A stretch of 64,000 nucleotides of DNA from Streptomyces calvus (lineage in GTDB: Bacteria; Actinomycetota; Actinomycetes; Streptomycetales; Streptomycetaceae): contig NZ_VCNP01000044.1 of NCBI RefSeq assembly GCF_006782915.1, positions 1 through 64,000 on the forward strand, written 5' to 3'. Position numbers and translations under genes: made by a program. This document shows positions 52,809 to 61,607 of the stretch, one piece after another; the stretch's first letter is position 1, and each line of letters opens with the position of its first letter. The notes under the pieces are model-generated. The model was not told where the DNA came from. It saw only the letters and a list, made by a program, of their open reading frames with translations, and did not search any database.

Positions 52809-54224
52809 TCAGTTCCCGTACGCCGCGGCCGCGTCGGCCTCCAGCCTCGCCTGCGTCCCCGCGATGTCCCGCGGGTTCTTCAGGAAGTCCTGCAGCGCCT
52901 TCCACTCGCCCTTGCCGGGCGTGCCGCCGAAGGCCTGCGGGGCCTGGTCGGACATGTCGAAGCGGAAGTCGTCACCGGCGTCGATCAGCGCCTTCGCCAT
53001 CTTGCGCTGCACGTCGTTGGGGTACGCCGAGGCCGGCACGTTCCTGTTCGGCGAGAGGTAGCCGCCCAGGCCGGCGTGGATGCGCGCCGCGTCCGGCGAG
53101 GCCAGGAACGTCACCAGCGCCTGCGCCGCCTCGGAGTCCTCCAGGATCACCGCCGCGTCGCCGCCGGACACCACGGGCGGGGCGTCACCGACCGCCGGGA
53201 ACGGGAACACCTTGGCGTCCATGCCCACCTCCGCCTCGGTCTCGCCGATGTTGACCTGCACGAAGTCGCCCTCGTAGACCATGCCGGCCTTGGGCTGGTC
53301 GCCGCCGGTGAAGGTCTGCGTCACGGACGCCGGGAAGTCGGTCTGCAGCGCGCCGGACGCGCCGCCCGCGACGTAGTCCTTCCTGCCCCAGATCTCGGCG
53401 AGCGTGGCCAGCGCCTCCGTGACGGACGGATCCGTCCACTTGATCTCGTGCCTGGCCAGCTGGTCGTACTTCTCCGGGCCGGCCTGGGACAGGTAGACGT
53501 TCTCGAACCAGTCGGTCAGCGTCCAGCCCTCGGCACCGCCGACCGAGAACGGGGTGACGCCGGAGTCGTACACGGTCTGCGCGGCGGTGAGCAGTTCGTC
53601 CCACGTCTTCGGCTCGCTCGCGCCGGCGTTCTCGAAGACCTGGGCGTTGTACCAGATCAGCGACTTGTTGGCGGCCTTGTAGTAGACGCCGTACTGCTTG
53701 CCGTCGACCGTGCCGATGTCCTGCCAGCCCGGCGAGTAGTTCTCGGCGAGCTCGGCCCGCGCCTTCGCGCCGAGCGGCTTGGCCCAGTTCTTCTCCACGG
53801 CCTGCCTGACGGCGCCCGGCTGCGGCAGCATCGCCACGTCCGGCGGGGCGCCGCCCGCGATCTTCGAGCCGAGGAAGTTGATGATCGGGTCCTGGGCGGG
53901 GACGAAGGTCACCTTCGCGCCGGTGCGCTTCTCGAACTCCGCGAGGACCTTCTTGAAGTTGGCCTGTTCCGCACCGGTCCACACGGCGGCCACCTCGAGG
54001 CTCGCGCCGTCCAGCTCGGGCAGGGTGACGGTGTTTTCCGTGCCGCCGGTCCCGCCGCCCTTGTCGTCGTCGCCGTCGTCGCCGCCCCCGCACGCGGTGA
54101 GCGAGAGGGCGAGCGCTCCCGCGGCGAGCGCCGCGGCAGCCCGTACGGCCGGGCGGGAGCGGGGAGTTGTCACGTGGTTGTCGGGCGACCTGCGTTTCCG
54201 GATGATCCTGCCAGTCCTGCGCAT
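52809..54224 (-). CDS. Sugar-binding lipoprotein of the ABC transporter
   Basis: A 471-residue family 1 solute-binding lipoprotein. A basic N-terminus leads to a hydrophobic segment and the lipobox LTAC with lipidated Cys45, then an acidic Gly/Asp linker and the binding fold (GVYYKAANKSLIWYN, KTWDELLTAA). It captures the sugar outside and hands it to the two permeases. ATG 54224 is chosen because it has cgggg upstream and a twin-Arg-rich n-region; GTG 54173 would give a shorter signal but has no ribosome site. First gene of the operon. Confidence 0.9.
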   Translation of the reverse strand: MRRTGRIIRKRRSPDNHVTTPRSRPAVRAAAALAAGALALSLTACGGGDDGDDDKGGGTGGTENTVTLPELDGASLEVAAVWTGAEQANFKKVLAEFEKRTGAKVTFVPAQDPIINFLGSKIAGGAPPDVAMLPQPGAVRQAVEKNWAKPLGAKARAELAENYSPGWQDIGTVDGKQYGVYYKAANKSLIWYNAQVFENAGASEPKTWDELLTAAQTVYDSGVTPFSVGGAEGWTLTDWFENVYLSQAGPEKYDQLARHEIKWTDPSVTEALATLAEIWGRKDYVAGGASGALQTDFPASVTQTFTGGDQPKAGMVYEGDFVQVNIGETEAEVGMDAKVFPFPAVGDAPPVVSGGDAAVILEDSEAAQALVTFLASPDAARIHAGLGGYLSPNRNVPASAYPNDVQRKMAKALIDAGDDFRFDMSDQAPQAFGGTPGKGEWKALQDFLKNPRDIAGTQARLEADAAAAYGN

Positions 54225-54399
54225 CACTGCCCCGTTCTTCGCACCTCGTCGAACGTTGAGCACTGTCCCGTGCGCTCTGGTGTACGCCCGGGCGATGGGG
54301 GTGGCAAGAGCGCGTCCCGCGTCAAGTCCGGGATCGTGACCGCGTCGTGACTCCCCGGAGTGGGCAGCGGACGGCCAACAGGGCGGCCGGGTACGCGCG

Positions 54400-57300
54400 T
54401 TACAGCAGGGACGGCACCTCCGCCGCCGAGACCTGGCGGGCCGCCCGCTCCAACGCGCTGGCGAGGAGGGCCAGGTCGGTGGGGCCGTTGCCGAGTTCGC
54501 GGACCTGGCGGCGGGCCGGGGGATCGCCCATGCGGTGCCACTCCAGGGGCACGACCGTCGGCCGCAGGGTCGCCGTCCGGGGGATGCGGCCGGTGACCCG
54601 GCCGCCCTGGAACGCCGTCACCCGGCCGTCGGGCCCGGCCAGCCGGCCGCGGCCCGGAGCGGGTTCGTCCGGGCCGCCGCCCGGCACGGGCGCGTCGAGC
54701 GTGACGCGCAGCGAGGCCTGCCGCGCCGGTTCGGTCGCCGCCGTCCGGGCGCAGGGGCCGGTGGCGGCCACCAGGTGCACGCCCAGCCGCTCGCCGTCGC
54801 GCGCCACGGCCTCCAGCGCCCGCATCACCGACCCGGCGGCGGGCCGCCCGGGCGAGCCGAGCGCCGGGGAGACCAGCGCGTCCAGGTCGTCGACGACCAC
54901 CACCAGCCGGGGCAGCGGCGGCGCCGCCACCGTCTTGCGCCGGTCCGCTCCCGGCCGCAGCCGCAGCGTCGAACTGGGCGGGGTGTCGAGGTCGCCGTTG
55001 TGCTCGCCGGCGCCCGCCGCGCGGGACGCGGCGGTGCGCTGGGCGACCATGCGGTCCGACAGTTCCCGGCCGGTGTGCCACTCGGCGAAGTCCGACCGGC
55101 CGAGGAGTTCCGCCCGCCGTTTCAGTTCGGCGCTCAGCGACTGGGCGAACTCCCGCATGCGCACCGGGTCGTTGGCGCTGAGGTGCGTGGTGACGTGCGG
55201 TACGTCCGTACACGCCCGCAGGCCCTCGCCGCCGCCCGTCGCGGGCGCGCCGCGGCCGTCGACCAGCACGATGCCCAGCCGGTCGGGGCGCTCGGCGGCG
55301 GCCAGGGAGGCGACGACGGCCCGCAGCAGTTCGGTACGGCCGCTGCCGGACGGCCCCTCGACGAGCAGGTGCGGTCCGTCGGCGGCGAGGTCGGCGGTGA
55401 CGGGGCCGCGCGGTCCGGCGCCCAGTATCGCGGTGACGCGTCCGCCGAGGGCGGCCGTGTCGTCGGCCGCGTCCGCCCAGCGGGCCATCAGGGACGCCGG
55501 GGTGGCCCGGGCCAGGCCCAGCTCGTCCAGCAGCCGCGCCGACTGCGGCAGCGGAGCCGACACGCGCGGGTGCCGTTCGGCGCCGGGGCCGTCGGTGCGC
55601 AGCGGCGCAAGTGCGCGGGCGAACCGCTCGGCCCAGGCGGCGGACACGGCGTCGACGGTGGCGAGGGTGCCGTGCCCGACGGGGCCGGGGCGCGTCCCGG
55701 AGCCGGTCGCGGCCACCCGCAGCAGCCGCAGCGCCGTCGCCACGTCACCGCTGAGCAGGGCCACGGCCCCGCACCGGCGGAACCCCGGCGTCACCGCGCA
55801 GGCCGCCTCGTACGTCTGCGTCACCGGGGAGGCGGGGGAGGCGGCGGCCGTCTCGGCGAGGCACAGCAGGTGGATGCCGGCCCGGGGGCCGTCCACGGCC
55901 AGCCGCGTCACCGCGTCGCGCACCTCGGTGCTCCCGGGATCGCCGTCCACGACGACCACGGTGAACGGCCCGTCGTGCGCCGCCGGCCCCGTGGAGGCGG
56001 GCGGGCCGGACGCGGCCGCGTGGTCGTGGTCCGCCAGCCGGCGCAGCAGTTCCTCGGCGCGGGCCGTGGCCTGCTCGGTGTCGTGGGCGAGGAGCAGACG
56101 GCAGTCCTGGCCGTGGCCGGGGCGCACATGCGGCAGCCAGCCCAGCCAGGACCACTCGGCGGTGCGCTCCGCCGGCGGACGGGCGGGGTCCGCGGCGATC
56201 AGGACGATCTCCAGGGCGTCGGGGGAGTGCAGCGCGGCGAGCTGCGCGAGGACCGAGCGGGCCAGTCCGGTGAGCCGCTCGCGCGGCCCGGCCAGCCCCA
56301 GCGCACCGACCTCCCGCAGCCCCGAGGTCACGGGGACGGCGGGCAGCAGACCCGAGCCGTCCGGCGCGGGCCGGTCCGCCGTGCCGAGGCGCACCGCCAG
56401 CGCCTCCGGGTGGCCGGGGCCGCGCTCCCACAGCCGGGGGCCGGGGCCCAGCGCGGTCAGCAGCAGTGCGGCCGGGTCCGGCCAGGTCTCCGGCGCGGCG
56501 GTCGCGGTCGCGGCGGTGCCGGGCGCGGCGGCCGGGTCCGCCGTGCCGTCGACGGCCGCAGCGGCCTGCGGTTCCTGCCGTCCGCCGGTCAGCCGCCGCG
56601 CCCAGGCGGTGAGCCCGCCCCGCTTGCGTCCGGCCGGCATCTGCGGCAGCTCGGTGCCGCGCACCGGGGTGCCCTTGCGGGTGCCGGGCCGGGAGACGGC
56701 GGCGTGTTCCGCGTCGTACGGGCCGGCCTGCGCGCCGCCGGCCATGTGACCGGTGGCGGGGCCGGTGGTGGCACCGGTGAGACGGTCAGGGGCGGGAGTG
56801 CGGGCGGGGGCGCCGAAGCGGTCCGGCGTGGGCGTGCCGGGGTGATCCCCTGTGGTGTGCGCGGTCCGGTCCTGTGCGGTGTTCGCGGTCCGGTCCGGCG
56901 CGGGGGTGGTGCGGTGGTCACCGTCGTCGGGTTCCGCCTGGCGCGGGATCGCTCCGGGGCGGCCCGGGTGCGTCGGGCGGTCGGCGGCCGGTGGCTGCGG
57001 GACGTGGTGGCCGCCGGGGAAGCGCGGAACGTCGCCCCGGGTGACCGTGTGCACCACGCGCCCTCCGGCGCCGCCGCCACGCTCGATGCCGGGCGCGCCG
57101 GCCTGCCCCGGCACCTGCGGCTCCCGACTCCCGCCGACGCCCCGATCCTCCTGGCGTTCGCTTGTGTGCTGTGTGTCCTGTGCGTCCTGGGCGTTGCGCG
57201 GGGCCCCGATGTCCCGCGAGTCCGGTTGCCCGTCCCGCACCGGCGCCGCCCAGGCGGCCGAGCCGAGGGCGTGGTGAGTCGGTGCCATGGGTGCCGTCGG

Positions 57301-58023
57301 TGCCGCGGGTGCGGGCGCGTGGACGTCCTCGCCGGCACCCGGTGCGGGGCGCGGTCCCGGCACCCGGACGTGTCCCTCGCCGTCCGGCGTCGTGGCCGCC
57401 CGCGCCCGGGAGCCCGCGGCCGGGGTCAGTCGCAGGGCCGACTCGCCGATGCGCAGCAGCGCGCCCGGCGGCAGCGGGACCGGGCGGGGGCCGACCCGCC
57501 TGCCGTCGAGTGTCGTGCCGTTGGTGGAACCGAGGTCCGCGACCGAGACGCGGCCGTCGGCGCCGACCGTCACCGCGCAGTGCAGCCGCGAGACGTCCGG
57601 GTCGTCGAGCGGCACGTCGGCGTCGGCGGACCGGCCTATGCGGATCTCCCCGCCGTGCAGCAGGTGCACGCCGCCCGCGTCGGGACCGGCGACCACGTGC
57701 AGCCGGGTCGGGGCGTCGTCCAGTTCGGGATGCGGCTCGGGTTCGCCCGGGGCGCCCACGGCCAGCACCGCGCCGTCGATCAGCGGCGGCTCGCCGAGCG
57801 TGCACCGCTGGGCGTCCAGCCGCTGGTCACCGGCGTACAGCACCGGAGTGCCGGAGGAGCCGGAGGTGCCGTCGGCGCCGGAGACCGCGGAGGCCAGCGC
57901 GGAGGCGACCGCGGCCAGTGCCGTGCCCGCGGGTGCCGTGACCAGCACGTCGCAGCTCGCGGCCCGCTCCCGGGTGGGGGAGGAGGGGCCGAGGGGGTCT
58001 ACGACGGTCAGCCGGATCTGCAT
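54400..58023 (-). CDS. EssC-like FHA-FtsK/SpoIIIE protein
   Basis: A 1207-residue protein. Residues 1-95 resemble the N-terminal half of an EssC tandem FHA region; a canonical FHA domain follows at 108-200 (IRIGRS, SRLH, GSTNGT), then ~300 Pro/Thr/Ala-rich residues, the LWERGPGHP motif near residue 529 that marks the EssC/EccC domain before the first ATPase, and an FtsK-type ATPase with Walker A GPSGSGRTE near residue 888 and Walker B VVVVDDLDAL near 1045. No membrane helix is seen between FHA and ATPase parts, unlike EssC. The FHA may bind phosphothreonine from the divergent kinases. ATG 58023 begins MQIRLTVVDP. Confidence 0.85.
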   Translation of the reverse strand: MQIRLTVVDPLGPSSPTRERAASCDVLVTAPAGTALAAVASALASAVSGADGTSGSSGTPVLYAGDQRLDAQRCTLGEPPLIDGAVLAVGAPGEPEPHPELDDAPTRLHVVAGPDAGGVHLLHGGEIRIGRSADADVPLDDPDVSRLHCAVTVGADGRVSVADLGSTNGTTLDGRRVGPRPVPLPPGALLRIGESALRLTPAAGSRARAATTPDGEGHVRVPGPRPAPGAGEDVHAPAPAAPTAPMAPTHHALGSAAWAAPVRDGQPDSRDIGAPRNAQDAQDTQHTSERQEDRGVGGSREPQVPGQAGAPGIERGGGAGGRVVHTVTRGDVPRFPGGHHVPQPPAADRPTHPGRPGAIPRQAEPDDGDHRTTPAPDRTANTAQDRTAHTTGDHPGTPTPDRFGAPARTPAPDRLTGATTGPATGHMAGGAQAGPYDAEHAAVSRPGTRKGTPVRGTELPQMPAGRKRGGLTAWARRLTGGRQEPQAAAAVDGTADPAAAPGTAATATAAPETWPDPAALLLTALGPGPRLWERGPGHPEALAVRLGTADRPAPDGSGLLPAVPVTSGLREVGALGLAGPRERLTGLARSVLAQLAALHSPDALEIVLIAADPARPPAERTAEWSWLGWLPHVRPGHGQDCRLLLAHDTEQATARAEELLRRLADHDHAAASGPPASTGPAAHDGPFTVVVVDGDPGSTEVRDAVTRLAVDGPRAGIHLLCLAETAAASPASPVTQTYEAACAVTPGFRRCGAVALLSGDVATALRLLRVAATGSGTRPGPVGHGTLATVDAVSAAWAERFARALAPLRTDGPGAERHPRVSAPLPQSARLLDELGLARATPASLMARWADAADDTAALGGRVTAILGAGPRGPVTADLAADGPHLLVEGPSGSGRTELLRAVVASLAAAERPDRLGIVLVDGRGAPATGGGEGLRACTDVPHVTTHLSANDPVRMREFAQSLSAELKRRAELLGRSDFAEWHTGRELSDRMVAQRTAASRAAGAGEHNGDLDTPPSSTLRLRPGADRRKTVAAPPLPRLVVVVDDLDALVSPALGSPGRPAAGSVMRALEAVARDGERLGVHLVAATGPCARTAATEPARQASLRVTLDAPVPGGGPDEPAPGRGRLAGPDGRVTAFQGGRVTGRIPRTATLRPTVVPLEWHRMGDPPARRQVRELGNGPTDLALLASALERAARQVSAAEVPSLL

Positions 58024-58443
58024 CGCCGTCAGCGGTCCCTTCTGCGCGGGCGCCCGCGACACGGGGACGAAGCCGCACCGCGGTCCCCCAACCGCGGACT
58101 TCCCCCACCGCCACACGCGCACGTACGGCCAGTACTGGGAGGCATCCTCGCACCTGTCGCCGACAACGCGCCCGCCCTCCCGCATCAAATGATCTTGATT
58201 GGTCGGCTCTGCCCGTAAAAATGCCTGACCGCTGACGTGCCGGTGATCGTTCCGCGACTACTTGAGATCGGTCACGTCCGGCCGGCGGCAACCAACGGAC
58301 CGGGGCCGACGTCTTTCCTGCGAACGTCCGATCCCTCCGTCGACCGGCCGGTATCCCGCGCGGCGGCACTACAGTGGGTCGGAACATTTCCGTAGCACGG
58401 TGAACCACGGTGTACGCCAAGCAATCAGCAGGGAGTGCGTGAC
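58024..58443. other. Divergent region between FHA-FtsK gene and pkaA
   Basis: About 420 bp. TACAGT at 58370-58375 is a good -10 for pkaA, 69 bp before its start. An in-frame extension of the FHA-FtsK reading frame to 58188 exists but would precede the conserved N-terminus. I see no other gene. Confidence 0.5.
58370..58375 (+). promoter_or_regulatory. Possible pkaA -10 element
   Basis: TACAGT fits the TANNNT consensus. A -35 box is not clear. It would give a leader of about 60 nt. Confidence 0.4.
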
Positions 58444-60114
58444 GTGCGGCCAGTCGGCAGCAAGTACCTGCTCGAGGAGCCGCTCGGACGCGGCGCCACG
58501 GGCACCGTCTGGCGAGCCCGCCAGCGCGAGACCGCGGGCGCCGAGGCGGCCGTACCGGGACAGCCCGGCGAGACCGTCGCGATCAAGGTCCTCAAGGAGG
58601 AGCTCGCCAACGACGCCGACGTCGTGATGCGGTTCCTGCGCGAGCGGTCCGTGCTGCTGCGGCTGACCCACCCCAACATCGTCCGGGTCCGCGACCTGGT
58701 GGTCGAGGGCGATCTGCTGGCCCTGGTCATGGACCTCGTCGACGGTCCCGACCTGCACCGCCACCTGCGCGAGAACGGCCCCTTCACCCCGGTGGCCGCC
58801 GCGCTGCTGACCGCCCAGATCGCCGACGCGCTCGCCGCCAGCCACGCCGACGGCGTGGTGCACCGCGACCTGAAGCCGGCCAACGTCCTGCTCCAGCAGG
58901 AGGGCGGCGAGATGCACCCGATGCTGACCGACTTCGGCATCGCCCGCCTCGCCGACTCCCCGGGCCTGACCCGCACGCACGAGTTCGTCGGCACGCCCGC
59001 GTACATCGCGCCCGAGTCCGCCGAGGGCCGCCCGCAGACCTCCGCCGTCGACATCTACGGCGCCGGCATCCTGCTGTACGAGCTGGTCACCGGCCGTCCG
59101 CCGTTCTCCGGCGGCTCCGCGCTGGAGGTGCTGCACCAGCACCTGAGCGCCGAACCGCGCCGCCCCTCCACGGTCCCCGACCCGCTGTGGACGGTCATCG
59201 AGCGCTGCCTGCGCAAGAACCCCGACGAGCGGCCCAGCGCCGAGAACCTCGCGCGCGGCCTGCGCGTGGTCGCCGAGGGCATCGGCGTGCACGCGAACTC
59301 GGCGCAGATCGCCGCCGCCGAGAACGTCGGCGTGCTCCTCGTCCCCGACCCGGCCCCCGCCCCGGTGCCCGGAACCCCGGCCGCGACCGGTGACGCCGAC
59401 CCGACGCAGGTCCTGCCGCAGGGCGGCGCCGGCGCCTACGACCCCAACGGCGCCACCAGCGTCCTGCCGCAGACCGGCGGCCCGTCCGGCGCCGCCGACC
59501 CCACCGCCGTCCTGCCGCCCGTCCCGCCCGGGCAGCCGGGGCAGCCGGGCGGGCCCGGCCCCGACGACCCGCACCCCTGGCAGAACCAGCTGCGCGCGGC
59601 CCGCGACCGCAACGAGCAGACGCAGGTCCAGTACCTCGACCCGAGCCAGGACCCGCTGCGCCGCCGCCCCCAGCGGCAGGTCGCCCGCCCTCAGCAGCAG
59701 CAGCCGCCGCAGCGGCGCCCCCAGCCCGGCCCGGGCCCCGGATACGCCCAGCCGCAGCAGCACCAGCCGCAGCAGTACGCCCCGCCTCCGCCCCCGCCGC
59801 AGCGGCCCCAGCAGCCGCAGCCCCAGCGGTACGCGCCGCCGCCCGAGCCGCAGGCCCCGGCCCGCGCGCCCCGGCAGCGCAGCGCCAACCCGATGCGCAT
59901 CCCGGGCCTCGGCTGCCTCAAGGGCTGCCTGTTCACGATCGTCATCCTGTTCGTCGCGGGATGGCTGATCTGGGAGCTGAGCCCGCTGCAGGACTGGATC
60001 GGCACCGGCAAGGGCTACTGGGACCAGCTCACCGACTGGTTCGGGACGGTGACCGGCTGGATCGAGGATCTGGGCGGCCCGTCGGAGCCCTCCGCACCCT
60101 CCGGGACGAACTGA
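58444..60114 (+). CDS. pkaA: Transmembrane Ser/Thr protein kinase PkaA-type
   Basis: A 556-residue Hanks-type kinase. The N-terminal kinase domain has GRGATGTV, Lys48 in VAIKVLKE, HRDLKPANVLL (about 139), DFGIARL and an activation loop with LTRTHEFVGTPAYIAPE. A ~200-residue linker rich in Pro, Gln and Gly follows, then one membrane helix near residue 500 (FTIVILFVAGWLIW) and a short outer tail. The layout and synteny match S. coelicolor PkaA (SCO2974), as I recall it. GTG 58444 (MRPVGSKYLL) is preferred over GTG 58435 because agggag lies at the right distance. Confidence 0.92.
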   Translation: MRPVGSKYLLEEPLGRGATGTVWRARQRETAGAEAAVPGQPGETVAIKVLKEELANDADVVMRFLRERSVLLRLTHPNIVRVRDLVVEGDLLALVMDLVDGPDLHRHLRENGPFTPVAAALLTAQIADALAASHADGVVHRDLKPANVLLQQEGGEMHPMLTDFGIARLADSPGLTRTHEFVGTPAYIAPESAEGRPQTSAVDIYGAGILLYELVTGRPPFSGGSALEVLHQHLSAEPRRPSTVPDPLWTVIERCLRKNPDERPSAENLARGLRVVAEGIGVHANSAQIAAAENVGVLLVPDPAPAPVPGTPAATGDADPTQVLPQGGAGAYDPNGATSVLPQTGGPSGAADPTAVLPPVPPGQPGQPGGPGPDDPHPWQNQLRAARDRNEQTQVQYLDPSQDPLRRRPQRQVARPQQQQPPQRRPQPGPGPGYAQPQQHQPQQYAPPPPPPQRPQQPQPQRYAPPPEPQAPARAPRQRSANPMRIPGLGCLKGCLFTIVILFVAGWLIWELSPLQDWIGTGKGYWDQLTDWFGTVTGWIEDLGGPSEPSAPSGTN

Positions 60115-60223
60115 GCCTGTTTGCGGATTTGTCGACATCTGAGGGCGGATTTCCGGATCCGCGGTGAAGGCCGGCCTCTCGGACGCGTAGCTTTGGCGAC
60201 AACACGCGTCGGTAGGAGCAGTC

Positions 60224-61468
60224 TTGGCACGGAGAATCGGCAGCCGGTACACCGCCCATCAGATCCTCGGGCGGGGCAGCGCCGGCACGGTGTGGCTGGG
60301 CGAGGGCCCCGACGGGCCCGTCGCCATCAAGCTGCTGCGTGAGGATCTCTCCTCGGACCAGGAGCTCGTCGGCCGCTTCGTGCAGGAGCGGACGGCGCTG
60401 CTCGGTCTCGAACACCCGCACGTCGTCTCCGTGCGCGACCTGGTGGTCGACGGCAACGACCTCGCGCTGGTCATGGACCTCGTCCGGGGCACGGACCTGC
60501 GCACCCGCCTCGACCGGGACCGCAGGCTCGCGCCGGAGGCCGCGGTCGCGATCGTCGCCGACGTCGCGGACGGGCTGGCGGCGGCCCACGCGGCGGGCGT
60601 CGTGCACCGGGACGTGAAGCCGGAGAACGTCCTCCTCGACATGCAGGGCCCGCTCGGCCCCGGCGGCTCGCACCGCGCCCTGCTCACCGACTTCGGTGTG
60701 GCCAAACTCATCGACACCCCGCGCCGCACCCGGGCCACCAAGATCATCGGAACGCCGGACTACCTGGCCCCGGAGATCGTGGAGGGCCTGCCGCCGCGCG
60801 CGTCGGTCGACATCTACGCACTGGCCACCGTCCTGTACGAGCTGCTCGCCGGCTTCACCCCGTTCGGCGGCGGCCACCCCGGCGCGGTCCTGCGCCGCCA
60901 CGTCACCGAGACGGTCGTCCCGCTGCCGGGCATCCCGGACGAGCTGTGGCAGCTGCTGGTGCAGTGCCTGGCGAAGGCCCCGGCGTCCCGGCTGCGCGCC
61001 TCCGAGCTGGGCGCGCGCCTGCGGGAGCTGCTGCCGCTGCTGGCGGGCATGCCCCCGCTGGACGTCGACGAGCCGGACACCGAGCCCGCCGAGGAGCCGG
61101 GCGAGGACCCCGAGCCCGCCGCCGCGCCCGCGGCCGCCGGGACACCGGCGCGGCGCCGCGGCGCGGTCCCGCTGGTGCCGGGCGCCAGGCCCGCCGACTC
61201 CAACCGCGACACCCATACGTCGATGAGGGTGCCCGCGCCCGACGAGCTCGCCGGTGGCGCCCGCGGCACGGCCCGCGCGCCCCGCGCGGCCGGTGCCCCC
61301 CGCCCCGGCTCGGCCCGCAACCGCGCGATCACCCGCCGGCGCCGGCTGGCCCTCGCCGTGGCGACGGTGGTCCTGGCGGCGGCGGGCGTGGGCACCTGGC
61401 TCGCCACCGCCGACGACGACCCCGCGCCGCCGCAGGACTCGAAGAACTCGGCCCCGGCCGCCCCCTGA
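60224..61468 (+). CDS. pkaB: Transmembrane Ser/Thr protein kinase PkaB-type
   Basis: A 414-residue Hanks-type kinase: GRGSAGTV, Lys36 in VAIKLLRE, HRDVKPENVLL (about 127), DFGVAKL and an activation loop with RRTRATKIIGTPDYLAPE. After a Pro/Glu/Ala linker, one membrane helix lies near residues 376-396, with a ~15-residue outer tail. The start is TTG at 60224, six bases after aggag. It follows pkaA by 110 bp; TAGCTT at 60188-60193 could be its own -10. The two kinases and the divergent FHA protein probably form one signalling module. Confidence 0.92.
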   Translation: MARRIGSRYTAHQILGRGSAGTVWLGEGPDGPVAIKLLREDLSSDQELVGRFVQERTALLGLEHPHVVSVRDLVVDGNDLALVMDLVRGTDLRTRLDRDRRLAPEAAVAIVADVADGLAAAHAAGVVHRDVKPENVLLDMQGPLGPGGSHRALLTDFGVAKLIDTPRRTRATKIIGTPDYLAPEIVEGLPPRASVDIYALATVLYELLAGFTPFGGGHPGAVLRRHVTETVVPLPGIPDELWQLLVQCLAKAPASRLRASELGARLRELLPLLAGMPPLDVDEPDTEPAEEPGEDPEPAAAPAAAGTPARRRGAVPLVPGARPADSNRDTHTSMRVPAPDELAGGARGTARAPRAAGAPRPGSARNRAITRRRRLALAVATVVLAAAGVGTWLATADDDPAPPQDSKNSAPAAP

Positions 61469-61594
61469 CCGCCCCGGCCCCCGGGACCACCGCGGGCGCG
61501 GGCGGTCCCGGACCGCCTCCCGCCGGGCGGCCCGGGCGGGCGCGGTCGCCGCGTCCGTGGCGCACGTCCGGCGTGGGTCGGTCGGTGGAGCCGT

Positions 61595-61600
61595 TACGCT
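61595..61600 (+). promoter_or_regulatory. -10 element before prfB
   Basis: TACGCT fits TANNNT and is seven bases from the prfB GTG, the spacing of leaderless transcripts. The intervening ggaggg overlaps where a ribosome site would be but is only two bases from the start. Confidence 0.42.
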
Positions 61601-61607
61601 GGAGGGC

